DNA of 64,000 nt from JBBATK01 sp044228285 (GCA_044228285.1 JBGAVD010000009.1:1-64000), one strand, 5' to 3'. Shown: positions 1 to 8,474, numbered from the stretch's first letter. A program made the numbers and translations. The notes: generated by a model not told the origin, from the letters alone.

Positions 1-434
1 AGCTTCGCACATGAATTACTCCTCGACTCTCGCCGCAACACCAGTGAACACGCTTCGAACAAAACGTTTAGAAGCTAGTACCTGAGTTAGGAGCAAGAAT
101 AGCCGCATATGAGTATTGTGAGTGCGGACAACTTCTGCTGTAGTGAACTGTAACAATATAAACTGCACGGCTTTATGACGATTGGGAGTGAAAGGTCTGA
201 TATTACAATTATGACCTATTCCAGAGTCACAACTTATTAACACCCTGTAGTTAAGCTGAAGAGTGAGCAACACATCATGAGTCACAGATACATCTTCAGC
301 GACAAATGCCATTCGTATAACCACAGGACTAACAACCGCAATCCGCCCAATCCGCGTCATCCGCGTCATCCGCGTCCCAAGCCACTACAAGAACCAGTAA
401 ACCCAAACAATTTTCTCCCCACCTCATTTTTCTC
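1..434. other. Left-edge stretch without a convincing gene
   Basis: I see no supportable gene here. A minus-strand frame of 117 codons is open, but its translation has no recognisable domain or signal peptide. Its 5' end lies in a direct repeat of a 9-base unit (tccgcgtca-type, about 352-376), so it is probably chance. The regulator that follows has no good upstream promoter that I can identify. Confidence 0.4.
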
Positions 435-1208
435 TTGACCCTCACCCTAGGTCAGACAATAGTTTTGTCTCAATCTCCTCAGCACCCCAATTCAGTCAAG
501 CATTGCAACGATCATGATAGGATACACGAAACGCGTAGCGAAGCTGGCTACCGTTTGTATGGCGAGAAAGAGCTCTTGAGGCTGCAGCAGATTCTCTTTT
601 ACAGGGAGCTTGACTTTCCTTTAAAAGACATAGCCCGCATTCTCAACAACCCAGACTTCGATCTTGCAACTGCCTTGCGGCAACACGCTCAGCAGCTTGA
701 GCAGGAACGAGATCGATTGAACGCACTGTTAGGCACCATTGAACAAACACTTCATTCACTACAAGGACACGCGATTATGGAACCACATGAATTATATCAG
801 GGCTTCACTCGTGCCGAGGCACATGTGATACGCGAGCAGGCAATCGAGAACTATGGCAAAGACGCGGTCGAACAATCTGAACGTGCGCTCAGTTCAATGT
901 CGGCTGCTAGCTACAGTGAACTCATAAAAGAACAGAACAGCATTCGTGATGCCCTCTTTGCTTTGCAGAAAGCCGATCCCGCATCTGCAGAGGTACAAGC
1001 GCTCATTGCCAAACATTACCAGAATATTCGCTCATTCTGGGGCACAGCAAACAGCAGTGACCCACAAGCAGAGCAGTATGCTGGCTTGGGTCAACTCTAC
1101 ATGGACGACCCTCGCTTCGTCACATTCAATGACGCCGTTCAACTCGACTTTGCTCGCTTTATGCGCGACGCCATGGGGTACTATGCAGCTACGGTCTTGA
1201 AGAGCTAG
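435..1208 (+). CDS. TipAS-type MerR-family regulator with degenerate N-terminal HTH
   Basis: MerR-family regulators with a C-terminal TipAS domain bind small hydrophobic drugs or peptides and activate target promoters. The middle of this protein matches the MerR wing and second helix pair (RSEAGYRLYGEKELLRLQQI, residues 35-54), followed by a dimerisation coiled coil (about 78-113). A TipAS-like all-helical domain starts near MEPHELYQGF (115) and runs to the C-terminus. The first 34 residues do not resemble the usual MerR recognition helix; the expected VRTLxxYDxIGLL motif is scrambled. A neighbouring frame reads SQALQR just before position 513, and removing one base there would give ALQRYDRI in line with the intact part. 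The open frame begins with TTG at 435. An internal ATG at 777-778 could give a TipAS-only product, as known for tipA of Streptomyces. The gene may therefore be decaying or N-terminally altered. Family assignment of the C-terminal two thirds is firm; DNA-binding function is doubtful. Confidence 0.75.
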   Translation: MTLTLGQTIVLSQSPQHPNSVKHCNDHDRIHETRSEAGYRLYGEKELLRLQQILFYRELDFPLKDIARILNNPDFDLATALRQHAQQLEQERDRLNALLGTIEQTLHSLQGHAIMEPHELYQGFTRAEAHVIREQAIENYGKDAVEQSERALSSMSAASYSELIKEQNSIRDALFALQKADPASAEVQALIAKHYQNIRSFWGTANSSDPQAEQYAGLGQLYMDDPRFVTFNDAVQLDFARFMRDAMGYYAATVLKS

Positions 1209-1216
1209 GGCTCGAT

Positions 1217-1290
1217 CTCTGAAGCTACGGATTTGGCAGCTGGTTGCGAACGCGCGCTCTGCTGCCTCTGCCAGATCCGTATTCAGAGAG
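1217..1290. repeat. Long imperfect inverted repeat between regulator and methyltransferase
   Basis: The left arm at 1217-1239 (ctctgaagctacggatttgg and on) and the right arm at 1268-1290 (ctgccagatccgtattcaga and on) are reverse complements over about 20 of 23 positions. The loop is about 28 bases. No T-tract follows, so this is not an ordinary intrinsic terminator. It could be an mRNA structure in the leader of the methyltransferase gene or a relic of a small palindromic element. Confidence 0.55.
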
Positions 1291-1344
1291 CTGTGGCTGT
1301 TAAGGCTGAAAAGAGATATATTCGAAAAAACGATCTCTAAAGCC

Positions 1345-2004
1345 ATGGCAAACAACATTACCGCAGTCACACCAGCAATTGCAGAATATCTCACAACTCT
1401 CTTCAGTGCTGAAGATAATTTTCTGAAAGGTTTACGTCAGGAAGCTCTCGAACAAGACATACCAGAGATTCACATTAGCTCTGAGCAAGGAGCATTTCTT
1501 CAACTCATTCTTCGTGCTATGAACGCTCGCACTATTGTGGAGATAGGTTCACTAGCCGGATACTCCGCGATGATCATGGCGCGAGCACTTCCAGAAGGTG
1601 GAGTCATTCATTGTCTGGAGTTGAACTTAGATTACTGCGACTTCATCCGACGCAAAGCGCACCAGGCAGGCTTGCAGGATCGAGTTCAGGTACACTGTGG
1701 TGCTGCGCTCGATGTCATTCCCACACTGAAGCTTGAACAAGGAGTAGACTTTGTATTCATCGATGCCGACAAACCAAACTATCTGAACTACTTCAACGCG
1801 ATGCTCCCTCTTGTACGTGAAGGAGGCATTATCTGTGCAGACAACACACTCGCCTGGGGCGAAATCGCAAATCCTGAAACGGAGTTTGAACCGCATAATG
1901 TTCGTGCTCTACAAGAATACAACCGCGTCGTCGCCTCTCATCCTGATGTGCAATGCTCGCTGGTTCCACTAGGTGATGGCATGACTCTGGCGCTGAAGCG
2001 GTAG
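1345..2004 (+). CDS. Class I SAM-dependent O-methyltransferase (caffeoyl-CoA OMT family)
   Basis: This is predicted to be a soluble cytoplasmic, metal-dependent O-methyltransferase that moves a methyl group from S-adenosylmethionine to a catechol-like hydroxyl. It is 219 residues long, typical for the family. The SAM-binding loop reads EIGSLAGYSA (66-75). The acidic strand-2 end is CLELN (about 90-94). The metal/SAM motif FIDADKPNY lies at 138-146, followed by the family motif ADNTLAWG, where most members have DNxLWxG. The ATG at 1345 gives a normal family start. The gene lies 136 bp downstream of the TipAS-type regulator, separated by a strong inverted repeat. Its stop codon is also the left edge of a palindromic repeat array, so the last bases of the gene run directly into repeat sequence. 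The substrate cannot be predicted. Confidence 0.93.
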   Translation: MANNITAVTPAIAEYLTTLFSAEDNFLKGLRQEALEQDIPEIHISSEQGAFLQLILRAMNARTIVEIGSLAGYSAMIMARALPEGGVIHCLELNLDYCDFIRRKAHQAGLQDRVQVHCGAALDVIPTLKLEQGVDFVFIDADKPNYLNYFNAMLPLVREGGIICADNTLAWGEIANPETEFEPHNVRALQEYNRVVASHPDVQCSLVPLGDGMTLALKR

Positions 2005-2386
2005 TGACGTCAGGGCTTCGGCTGCGCTCAGCCACCGAGTGCGTGGAGCACCCTCGAGGATGGAAAAGAATGGAACGGTTCCTGAGCGGAGCCGAAGGAC
2101 CGTTGACGTCAGGGCTTCGACTCCGCTCAGCCACCGGGTGAAGAGAGCCGTTTTGCTGGTGAAGAATGGCAAGGACCCTGAGCGGAGCCGAAGGGCCGTT
2201 GACGTCAGGGCTTCGGCTGCGCTCAGCCACCGGGTGAAGAGAGCCGTTTTGCTGGTCAAGAATGGCAACGTCCCTGAGCGGAGCCGAAGGGCCGTTGACG
2301 TCAGGGCTTCGACTCCGCTCAGCCACCGGGTGAAGAGAGCCGTTTTGTTGTTAAAGAATGGCAGGGTCCGTGAGCGGAGCCGAAGG
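2003..2386 (+). repeat. Tandem array of 96-bp palindromic repeat units
   Basis: Each unit contains the arm CTGAGCGGAGCCGAAG, a spacer with a central TGACGTCA palindrome, and the complementary arm CTTCGRCTSCGCTCAG. Complete hairpins occupy 2082-2130, 2178-2226 and 2274-2322. A lone right arm lies at 2016-2031 and a lone left arm at 2370-2386. The period is exactly 96 bases (2082, 2178, 2274, 2370). Because 96 is a multiple of three, long spurious reading frames of the AERSRSPDVNGPS type arise on both strands. A diverged array of the same family in opposite orientation lies at 27062-27560. Confidence 0.92.
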
Positions 2387-2421
2387 GTGAATGATTTCAA
2401 CAGTACTACAAAATTGAGCCT

Positions 2422-2892
2422 ATGCTATCCACCGAAAAATTACTAGATACCATTGAGATTCGCACCTTGGGTGCGGGTGACTTGCGAGAATTCAAAGAGC
2501 TGCTCAAAGTGTTTGAAGAGGTATTCGAAATGGAAGACTTTATCGTGCCGAGTGATCAGCATTTGACAAAGGTGTTATCGCGCGAAGACTTTATCGTGCA
2601 GTGTGTGATCTTTGAAGGACGTGTTATTGCAGGCTTAACGGCCTATGTCTTGCATCAATACTACTCAACTCGACCTTTGGCTTATATCTATGACCTTGCG
2701 GTATTGAGTATGTATCAACGTCAAGGTCTCGGAAAAGTACTTATAAGCGCCATTGTGAAGCTCAGTAGGGAGAGGAAGTACGAAGAAGTCTTCGTACAAG
2801 CTGATACTGCAGATACCTATGCCTTGGAGTTCTATCGTGGCACGCGGCCGACGGCTGAGGAGGATGTTCGACACTTTTACTATACTCTTTGA
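2422..2892 (+). CDS. AAC(3)-I-like GNAT acetyltransferase
   Basis: This is a GNAT-fold N-acetyltransferase of 156 residues that uses acetyl-CoA. The sequence closely follows the aminoglycoside 3-N-acetyltransferase type I pattern. It has TAYVLHQY and the strand YIYDLAVL (88-95), the acetyl-CoA pyrophosphate-binding loop QRQGLGK (99-105), and the C-terminal signature EEVFVQADTADTYALEFYRG followed by EEDVRHF. The start at ATG 2422 gives the normal family N-terminus. It stands alone, 35 bp after a palindromic repeat array, with no visible integron or resistance cluster, so it is probably a chromosomal homologue. Gentamicin-type aminoglycosides are the known substrates of the family, but the true substrate here is unknown. 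Confidence 0.88.
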   Translation: MLSTEKLLDTIEIRTLGAGDLREFKELLKVFEEVFEMEDFIVPSDQHLTKVLSREDFIVQCVIFEGRVIAGLTAYVLHQYYSTRPLAYIYDLAVLSMYQRQGLGKVLISAIVKLSRERKYEEVFVQADTADTYALEFYRGTRPTAEEDVRHFYYTL

Positions 2893-3062
2893 TTGAGTGC
2901 AAGGCGCGAAATGCGGATTTCGTTCGCTCGTTGTTGATGAGATACAGTGCGTTGTATTCAAGGAGTTGCTGCTTGGATCTAATGCTCTACGATCACATTG
3001 TACATATTGTTGAGCTCATTGATAATTTTGCATAGTGAAGCTTCACCATCAAAGGCTCTCAT

Positions 3063-3608
3063 ATGCATACCACACAACTTCCACTCGAGATACCGCTAGC
3101 GAAATCGAATTTGAGAATCATGTTGGTCGGTTGTGCTGTCTTCATTGTTTTAGGTTTGTGGTTTATGATCTCACCTCCGGCTGGACGCTACGCCTACATG
3201 ACCGATCCTACTCGGGTAGGTATGATAGGTATGGGAGCAGTTCTCTTCTTCGGAGCGGCAGCTGTTGCGATTCTGCGAAAAATGTCAGATAACAAACCAG
3301 GCTTCATTGTCGATTCCGAAGGCATTGTCGACAACTCAAGCGCCGTTTCAGTAGGGAGAATCAACTGGGATGATATCGTTTCGTTCTCGCAACTTGAAAT
3401 CCAGAATCAGCAATTCATCTTGGTTACGGTGAAGAATCCACAACAGTATATTGATGGTCAGAGCGTCGCGTTTAAACGCTCATTGATGAAGAAAACCTGG
3501 GATAGTTACGGCACTCCACTGACCGTCAGCCCAATCGGCTTGAGTATGCCCATCGCTGAACTCTATGAAGTGCTGAACTCAGAACTTGCGAGACGCTCAA
3601 GAGCGTAG
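3063..3608 (+). CDS. STM3941-family membrane protein
   Basis: This 181-residue protein has two predicted transmembrane helices, at about 18-38 (IMLVGCAVFIVLGLWFMI) and 53-72 (GMIGMGAVLFFGAAAVAIL). A soluble domain of about 100 residues follows. That domain carries the pattern seen in the STM3941 family: a short hairpin FIVDSEGIVDNSSAVSVGRI, then INWDDIVSF and ILVTVKNPQQYI. Its function is not known; the cytoplasmic part has a PH-like strand order. The ATG at 3063 was preferred over the out-of-frame 3035 start because it leads straight into the first membrane helix. There are no operon partners on either side. Confidence 0.8.
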   Translation: MHTTQLPLEIPLAKSNLRIMLVGCAVFIVLGLWFMISPPAGRYAYMTDPTRVGMIGMGAVLFFGAAAVAILRKMSDNKPGFIVDSEGIVDNSSAVSVGRINWDDIVSFSQLEIQNQQFILVTVKNPQQYIDGQSVAFKRSLMKKTWDSYGTPLTVSPIGLSMPIAELYEVLNSELARRSRA

Positions 3609-3999
3609 CGCTGCAGTTGCATTCAGACAGCGAACGACCTGTAGGGCAAAGAGTATATGCTTCTTCTTGCACAAATCCCTATGCAATCGCTGACTCGAAT
3701 GCATGAACAGAAGGTATTGAGCCCTGAATCTTGAAGTCGAAGCGTAAAGGGTTGCGCTCAAAGTTGTCCTAGCCGCTCATCTAGGCAGAACAGTTTACTT
3801 GACACGGCGCAACGCCCAATCCGTACCCACAGGATTCAAGAGTTTGTCTTAGCATTCATGTTTCGATGTTGTTTTAGCAGCATTATTCTCCACTCTATCT
3901 ACTCAACGAACGATGGTCTTTGCCCGGGCTTCGTATTTTAGCAGCGCAGCAACGAAATGAATGGCGGGTAGTACAGCGTAACCTTGAGGTACGAGCGGG
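3609..3999. other. Intergenic region upstream of the ABC exporter
   Basis: I looked for a small precursor peptide with a double-glycine leader that could serve the downstream exporter. Only very short frames were found, such as one of 25 codons at about 3658-3735, and none has a GG-type cleavage motif. No repeat or terminator was recognised. Confidence 0.5.
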
Positions 4000-6186
4000 A
4001 TGTTTCAGCGTCTCAAACCTTTTCCCTTTATTAAACAGCGTGACATGACAGAGTGCGGAACCACCTGTCTGGCCATGGTGTTCAAATATTACGGGCTTAC
4101 CAACATCCAAGCAGCTTTGCGAGAAATCGCAGGGGTCAATGCTCGTGGCTCGGATCTCTATACCCTCTCTCTAGTTGCCGAGCGTTTCGGCTTTCAAACC
4201 GAAGGTGCTCGCATCAAGTTTGAGCATCTTCAGAAGATTCCGCTGCCGTGCATTGCTCATTACGAAGGCAATCACTTTGTGGTTATCTATCGAGCAACGG
4301 CAACGGAAGTATGGATTGCAGATCCGGCTTCAGACAAAGAGCGACTACCTCGCGAAGAATTCTGCACGAAGTGGAATGGCATTGTCCTCGCACTCGATCC
4401 TGGGAAGGAAGTGTTTGCGTCGAAGGACGTTGTAGAGATCGCAGAACAGTATTCTCGACGCCAAAAGTTCGTCACCCGAGCTTTCTACACCTCGTTGCTC
4501 TTCCCATTTCGTCGCATTCTGCGAGAAATCGTGCTTGCCTCCTTCGTTATGACCCTGCTGGCACTGGCGCTGCCTTTCCTCACACGCGTGGTGATCGACA
4601 ACGTTTTGGTCTTCCAAAACAAGAATCTGCTCTATGCCATTTTGTTGGCAATGCTCCTGGTTTTTGTGGTGCAGGTTGTGCTTACCTACGTTCGACATCT
4701 GCTCTTCGCGCAGATGAGGGTGGAGTTTGAGTTCGAGTTTTTTAGTCGCTTTTTCCGACACTTCACTCAGCTCACGCAATCGTACTTTGATGCGCACAAG
4801 CGTGAGGACTTTGTGCAGCGCTTTCAAGAAAACCTAAAAATTCGAAATCTCTTTAGTGCCGGAACTCTACAATCAGCCCTCGATGTCATCCTGCTCTTCA
4901 TTCTGCTTCCTGTACTCTTTAGTTTTCATAGCACTCTAGCGCTCAGTGCCAGTGGCTTTCTGCTCTTGTTTGTACTTGCAACATTGGTCTTTACACCACG
5001 AATTCGTCGCCTACAAGAGAAAGTGTTTCAGGAGAATGCCAAGACAATGGGGAGCTTTTTAGACTCGCTCATTGGAATGCCAACCATCAAACTCTTGGCA
5101 GCGGAAACCCTGAAGTATTGGGAGTGGCGACACGTCTACAAGCGTGCTCTGAACAAAGTACTGAACGCATCCCAAACACAAATTGTCCTCAACTCAATTC
5201 TGCGTACCATCATCTTCAGCGGACAAGTGAGCATGTACTGGTATGGAGCGTGGCTATGCTTTCAAGGGGAGTTGAGTATCGGACAATACATCGCCTTTAT
5301 CAGCATCTTTAGTATGATGATGAACGCGGCGTCTACAGTGAGCGACTTATGGTTCGTGCTCACAGATCTGAGCGTGACCTTCGAACGTCTCAATGATGTG
5401 TTCATGCAAGAACCAGAACGTGCGGATCTTGCAACGCAGTTGACAGAGTTGAAATCAGCCGATATAGAATGCGTCTCACTTAGCTTCTCGTATGACCAAA
5501 GTGAACGTCGTGCATTGCGGGATGTGAACGTACGTATCACAGCCGGTCAACACATTGGTGTTGTTGGTCGCAATGGTTCTGGCAAATCGACATTGGCAAA
5601 GTTGTTAGTGAAAATGTATGATAGCTACGAAGGCTCGATCAGCATAGGTGGCACCGAGCTCCACAATCTTCATCCGCAGTTTTTGCGCATGAAGGTTGCA
5701 ATGATCCCTCAAGAAGTGCACATCTTCAATGGTACTATTCGTGAGAATATTGCCATGGCGAATCCGGATGCGACCATGGATGAGATCATTGAAGCAGCAC
5801 GCAAAGCAGAACTCCATGAATTTGTGACCTCGTTGTACCTGGGATACAATCAGAAGATCGGGGAGAGTGGATCAGGTTTGAGTGGTGGACAACGTCTGCG
5901 CATCGCCTTCGCACGTCTTTTCCTGAGCAATCCTGACATTATCATCCTCGATGAAGCAAGCTCCGCATTGGATGTTTTAGCCGAGCAGAAAATCATGACA
6001 AACCTCTTCGAGCACTTCCGCAATCGCACAGTGATCTCCATAGCTCACCGGCTGAGTACGCTGCAGAAAGTGGATCGCATCATAGTTCTTGACGAAGGTA
6101 AGATTGTCGAAAGTGGTACACACCAAGCTCTGATCCAACAAAAAGGTGCTTACTATAGTTTTGTGAAAACCTACGTGGATTTCTAA
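4000..6186 (+). CDS. Peptidase-containing ABC transporter (C39 peptidase, bacteriocin/peptide exporter)
   Basis: This is a full-length (728 aa) peptidase-containing ABC transporter that cleaves a double-glycine leader and exports the mature peptide across the inner membrane. The order is: C39 peptidase (about 8-135) with oxyanion Gln13, catalytic Cys19 in MTECGTTCLAM, His92 (NHFVV) and Asp108 (IADPA); a six-helix transmembrane domain (about 165-450); and an ATPase domain (about 485-728). The ATPase has Walker A GRNGSGKST (523-531), Q-loop IPQ, signature LSGGQ (627-631), Walker B IIILDE (647-652) and H-loop His683. All catalytic residues are present, so the enzyme should be active. No HlyD-type adaptor, modification enzyme or precursor peptide is adjacent, so the substrate must be encoded elsewhere or is too divergent to see. 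Confidence 0.95.
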   Translation: MFQRLKPFPFIKQRDMTECGTTCLAMVFKYYGLTNIQAALREIAGVNARGSDLYTLSLVAERFGFQTEGARIKFEHLQKIPLPCIAHYEGNHFVVIYRATATEVWIADPASDKERLPREEFCTKWNGIVLALDPGKEVFASKDVVEIAEQYSRRQKFVTRAFYTSLLFPFRRILREIVLASFVMTLLALALPFLTRVVIDNVLVFQNKNLLYAILLAMLLVFVVQVVLTYVRHLLFAQMRVEFEFEFFSRFFRHFTQLTQSYFDAHKREDFVQRFQENLKIRNLFSAGTLQSALDVILLFILLPVLFSFHSTLALSASGFLLLFVLATLVFTPRIRRLQEKVFQENAKTMGSFLDSLIGMPTIKLLAAETLKYWEWRHVYKRALNKVLNASQTQIVLNSILRTIIFSGQVSMYWYGAWLCFQGELSIGQYIAFISIFSMMMNAASTVSDLWFVLTDLSVTFERLNDVFMQEPERADLATQLTELKSADIECVSLSFSYDQSERRALRDVNVRITAGQHIGVVGRNGSGKSTLAKLLVKMYDSYEGSISIGGTELHNLHPQFLRMKVAMIPQEVHIFNGTIRENIAMANPDATMDEIIEAARKAELHEFVTSLYLGYNQKIGESGSGLSGGQRLRIAFARLFLSNPDIIILDEASSALDVLAEQKIMTNLFEHFRNRTVISIAHRLSTLQKVDRIIVLDEGKIVESGTHQALIQQKGAYYSFVKTYVDF

Positions 6187-6717
6187 ATCAAGACAGCTAC
6201 CCGTGTTGATAGTTTGTACTCAGCTTCAATGATGCACAGAATGCTCGTTTAGATATCGTAGAGCAGGTACTTTTTGCACGTTAGCGCTTTTGCTCAACTC
6301 TTTCACTCCAGCGTATGGACGCTGTTGCCGGATGCATGCCTACGTTATGTGATAGTCTTGTCTTGCGCGTGTTGGGTCTCTTTCTGAGCTTTTTTAGTCC
6401 TTCAGAGCTTCTTTTTATCAGTTTGCGCCCTGCGGGCGCAAACCAATGATAGATACTGCACGTCGTACGAACAATGAGCGATCTGCATCATCGATCGCAC
6501 ACAAACAATTGAGCGGAGAGTGATCGACCGTTGAGTTGGTGCAGCGACACAGAGAGAGGAATGCAGAGCTGAGTTACTTTTTAGATGCTGGCATTCTGGA
6601 GTACTTTTTCAGTTGTACCGTTCCTAATCGTGATTGCTCTTGTGTCGATGCATGCTACATTGTTTCTTTTGCCAGTATTCTTTTTGATTGAAGACCATTC
6701 ACCAGACCATTGAACGC
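6187..6717. other. 530-bp intergenic region with a perfect 10-bp hairpin
   Basis: No gene is supported here. The one clear structure is a perfect inverted repeat at 6421-6443, arms GTTTGCGCCC and GGGCGCAAAC with a TGC loop. It lacks a T-tract on either strand, so it is not a classical terminator, although its position 235 bp after the exporter would allow a role at the transcript end. Confidence 0.6.
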
Positions 6718-7416
6718 ATGAAGTTTCGTCATCTCATCATAGTTGGATTCCTCAGCTGTCTGAGCGTAAATGCCTTAGCACAGTCAGAGAAAGATCCGAG
6801 TCCAGACGACTTTTTGATGATGGACAAAGAAGCCGTGCTTGATAGAGCATCGTTGGCGCGACATTTTCATTATCCAGATTCAGCTCGCAAAAACGCGTTG
6901 CAGGGAACAGTGAAAGTGAAAGTACTCATTGGAAAGAGTGGCCAAGCAGAGCGTTGTTTTGTGTTAGAAGGTGTTCACCCCTTACTCGATACAGCTGCCT
7001 GCCAAATCATCATGAAAGCGAGTTTCACACCTGCTGTGTACGCTGGTGACAACATCAAGAGTTGGATGGAAGTTCCCATCATTTTCAAGATGAGCAGTGC
7101 TCGATCGCAGCCAGTGAAGGTACAAGGTGAAAAAGAAGGCGACGGTTATCAGCGAAGCAGTTTTAATCTCAAACAGTTCCATGATTCACTCGACAAGAGT
7201 ATTCTGGGCAGCCTGACTCAGTCCACTTTGAACATTTCCATTGTGATTGATGCTGAAGGACATTTCGTATCGCTGAAGAGTGCTGGATTGTGTCCGGATA
7301 GAGTCCTCAACGAACTCCGTCGGGTTCTGAGCCAGACAACATTTACACCCGCACAACGCAATGGCACAGCAGCCGAAGACCGCTTAACTCTGATTATTGA
7401 TCTTACAGCAAAGTGA
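6718..7416 (+). CDS. Secreted protein with two TonB C-terminal-like domains
   Basis: This predicted periplasmic protein of 232 residues starts with a signal peptide (MKFRHLIIVGFLSCLSVNAL, cleavage after ALA before QSEKD). The mature part has two tandem TonB-C-like domains. The first is about 55-125, with YPDSARKNALQGTVKVKVLI and FTPAVYAGDNIKSWMEVPI. The second, more divergent one is about 155-230, with LNISIVIDAEGHF and TFTPAQRNG. Proteins of this kind are annotated as energy transducer TonB, but there is no N-terminal membrane anchor after cleavage and no proline-rich linker. Energy coupling is therefore unlikely, and a structural or binding role is more plausible. I chose ATG 6718 over the TTG at 6688 because it begins the signal peptide. 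Its stop overlaps the start of the next gene by one base, implying translational coupling with the phosphatase. Confidence 0.8.
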   Translation: MKFRHLIIVGFLSCLSVNALAQSEKDPSPDDFLMMDKEAVLDRASLARHFHYPDSARKNALQGTVKVKVLIGKSGQAERCFVLEGVHPLLDTAACQIIMKASFTPAVYAGDNIKSWMEVPIIFKMSSARSQPVKVQGEKEGDGYQRSSFNLKQFHDSLDKSILGSLTQSTLNISIVIDAEGHFVSLKSAGLCPDRVLNELRRVLSQTTFTPAQRNGTAAEDRLTLIIDLTAK

Positions 7417-8474
7417 TGTCTGACCCAAACAACTCCGACAACAATCCGAAGGCGGCGAAGCCGCCGCGCTTACAAGAACAACTCCCTGCAAGTCGGCGTA
7501 CATTCCTCAAGCGTCTTCTCTTTGGAGGAGCAGGCTTAAGTGCAACCTGGCTAGTGCTCCGAGAGACAGGTCTAGGCAAAGTGTTGAACTCACTCATTGC
7601 GCGCGAGCACCATGTTGACAATCAGCCTCCATTGTCACCAGTCGTTGTAAAGAACTTCTCGAAAACGCCGAGTGTCCGCTGTTTGGTGGTGGGTGACTGG
7701 GGAACAGGTGATGCCTTCCAACGTCGTGTTGCGGCATCAATGGCAGCAGTTGCCGATCGTGAGCATCCACAATGTATTCTGAGTACTGGAGATAACTTTT
7801 ATCCAAGTGGTGTAGAATCGACGAGTGATTCGCAGTTCCGCACTAAATGGAAGAATGTGTACAGTGCAGCCTCGCTGCAGGTTCCATGGTATCTCAGCCT
7901 AGGGAACCACGATTACCGAAAGAGTGCCGATGCGCAGATAGCCTACACAAAGATTGATGCCATGTGGCAGATGCCCGCCCGTTATTACAATGTCGAGCGC
8001 AATGACGGTGGTGTTCAATGGGAACTTTTTGTGTTGGACACCGATAGTTTAATGCACGGTTCCAAAGAAGAAGATGCGAAGCAATTAGGCTGGCTTGAAG
8101 CGGCGTTGCAGAAATCGACTGCGAAGTGGAAAGTGGTGATGGGACACCACATGGTACGTTCACATGGTGCCTATGGTGACCAATCGTTTATGGTTCAGAA
8201 AGTAAAACCACTTCTGGATCGATATGGAGTACAGGTCTATTTGAACGGACACGATCACGATTTGCAATACCTCAAGGCCCCTGAAGACCACTTTGTGTGT
8301 TTGATATCAGGTGCTGGAGGTGGTTCGCGTAATACTTCCTATGGAAAGAACACAAGATTTGCCGCGACCAACGGAGGTTTCGTGTACCTAGCCTTTACCG
8401 AGACAACTCTTCATCTCGAGTTTTATGACGCGAATGGAAATGCGATGTTCGCAGATGATGTTGTGGGACGTTGA
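7416..8474 (+). CDS. Tat-exported metallophosphoesterase (purple/tartrate-resistant acid phosphatase-like)
   Basis: This is a binuclear-metal phosphomonoesterase of the calcineurin fold, predicted to act in the periplasm. The N-terminus has a twin-arginine signal (SRRTFLKRLLFGGAGLSA, about 26-43). The metal-binding motifs are all present, counting from the in-frame GTG one codon earlier: GDWG (94-97), GDNFY (126-130), GNHDY (154-158), GHH (234-236) and GHDHD (269-273). The spacing matches tartrate-resistant acid phosphatases. The ATG at 7416 overlaps the preceding TGA (tgATG), so translation is probably coupled to the TonB-C-domain gene. The physiological substrate is unknown. A repeat island begins about 110 bp downstream. 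Confidence 0.92.
   Translation: MSDPNNSDNNPKAAKPPRLQEQLPASRRTFLKRLLFGGAGLSATWLVLRETGLGKVLNSLIAREHHVDNQPPLSPVVVKNFSKTPSVRCLVVGDWGTGDAFQRRVAASMAAVADREHPQCILSTGDNFYPSGVESTSDSQFRTKWKNVYSAASLQVPWYLSLGNHDYRKSADAQIAYTKIDAMWQMPARYYNVERNDGGVQWELFVLDTDSLMHGSKEEDAKQLGWLEAALQKSTAKWKVVMGHHMVRSHGAYGDQSFMVQKVKPLLDRYGVQVYLNGHDHDLQYLKAPEDHFVCLISGAGGGSRNTSYGKNTRFAATNGGFVYLAFTETTLHLEFYDANGNAMFADDVVGR

Noticed and set aside
16..369. Minus-strand frame of 117 codons at the left edge
   Set aside because: It begins in a 9-bp direct repeat, has no motif, and no start site is supported.
2003..2446. Long open frames of 135-165 codons on both strands across the 96-bp array
   Set aside because: They exist only because the period is divisible by three. 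They encode the repeat itself (AERSRSPDVNGPS-type) with no domain or independent start site.
6421..6443. Intrinsic terminator after the peptide exporter
   Set aside because: The stem is perfect but no T-run follows on either strand and it is 235 bp from the stop codon.
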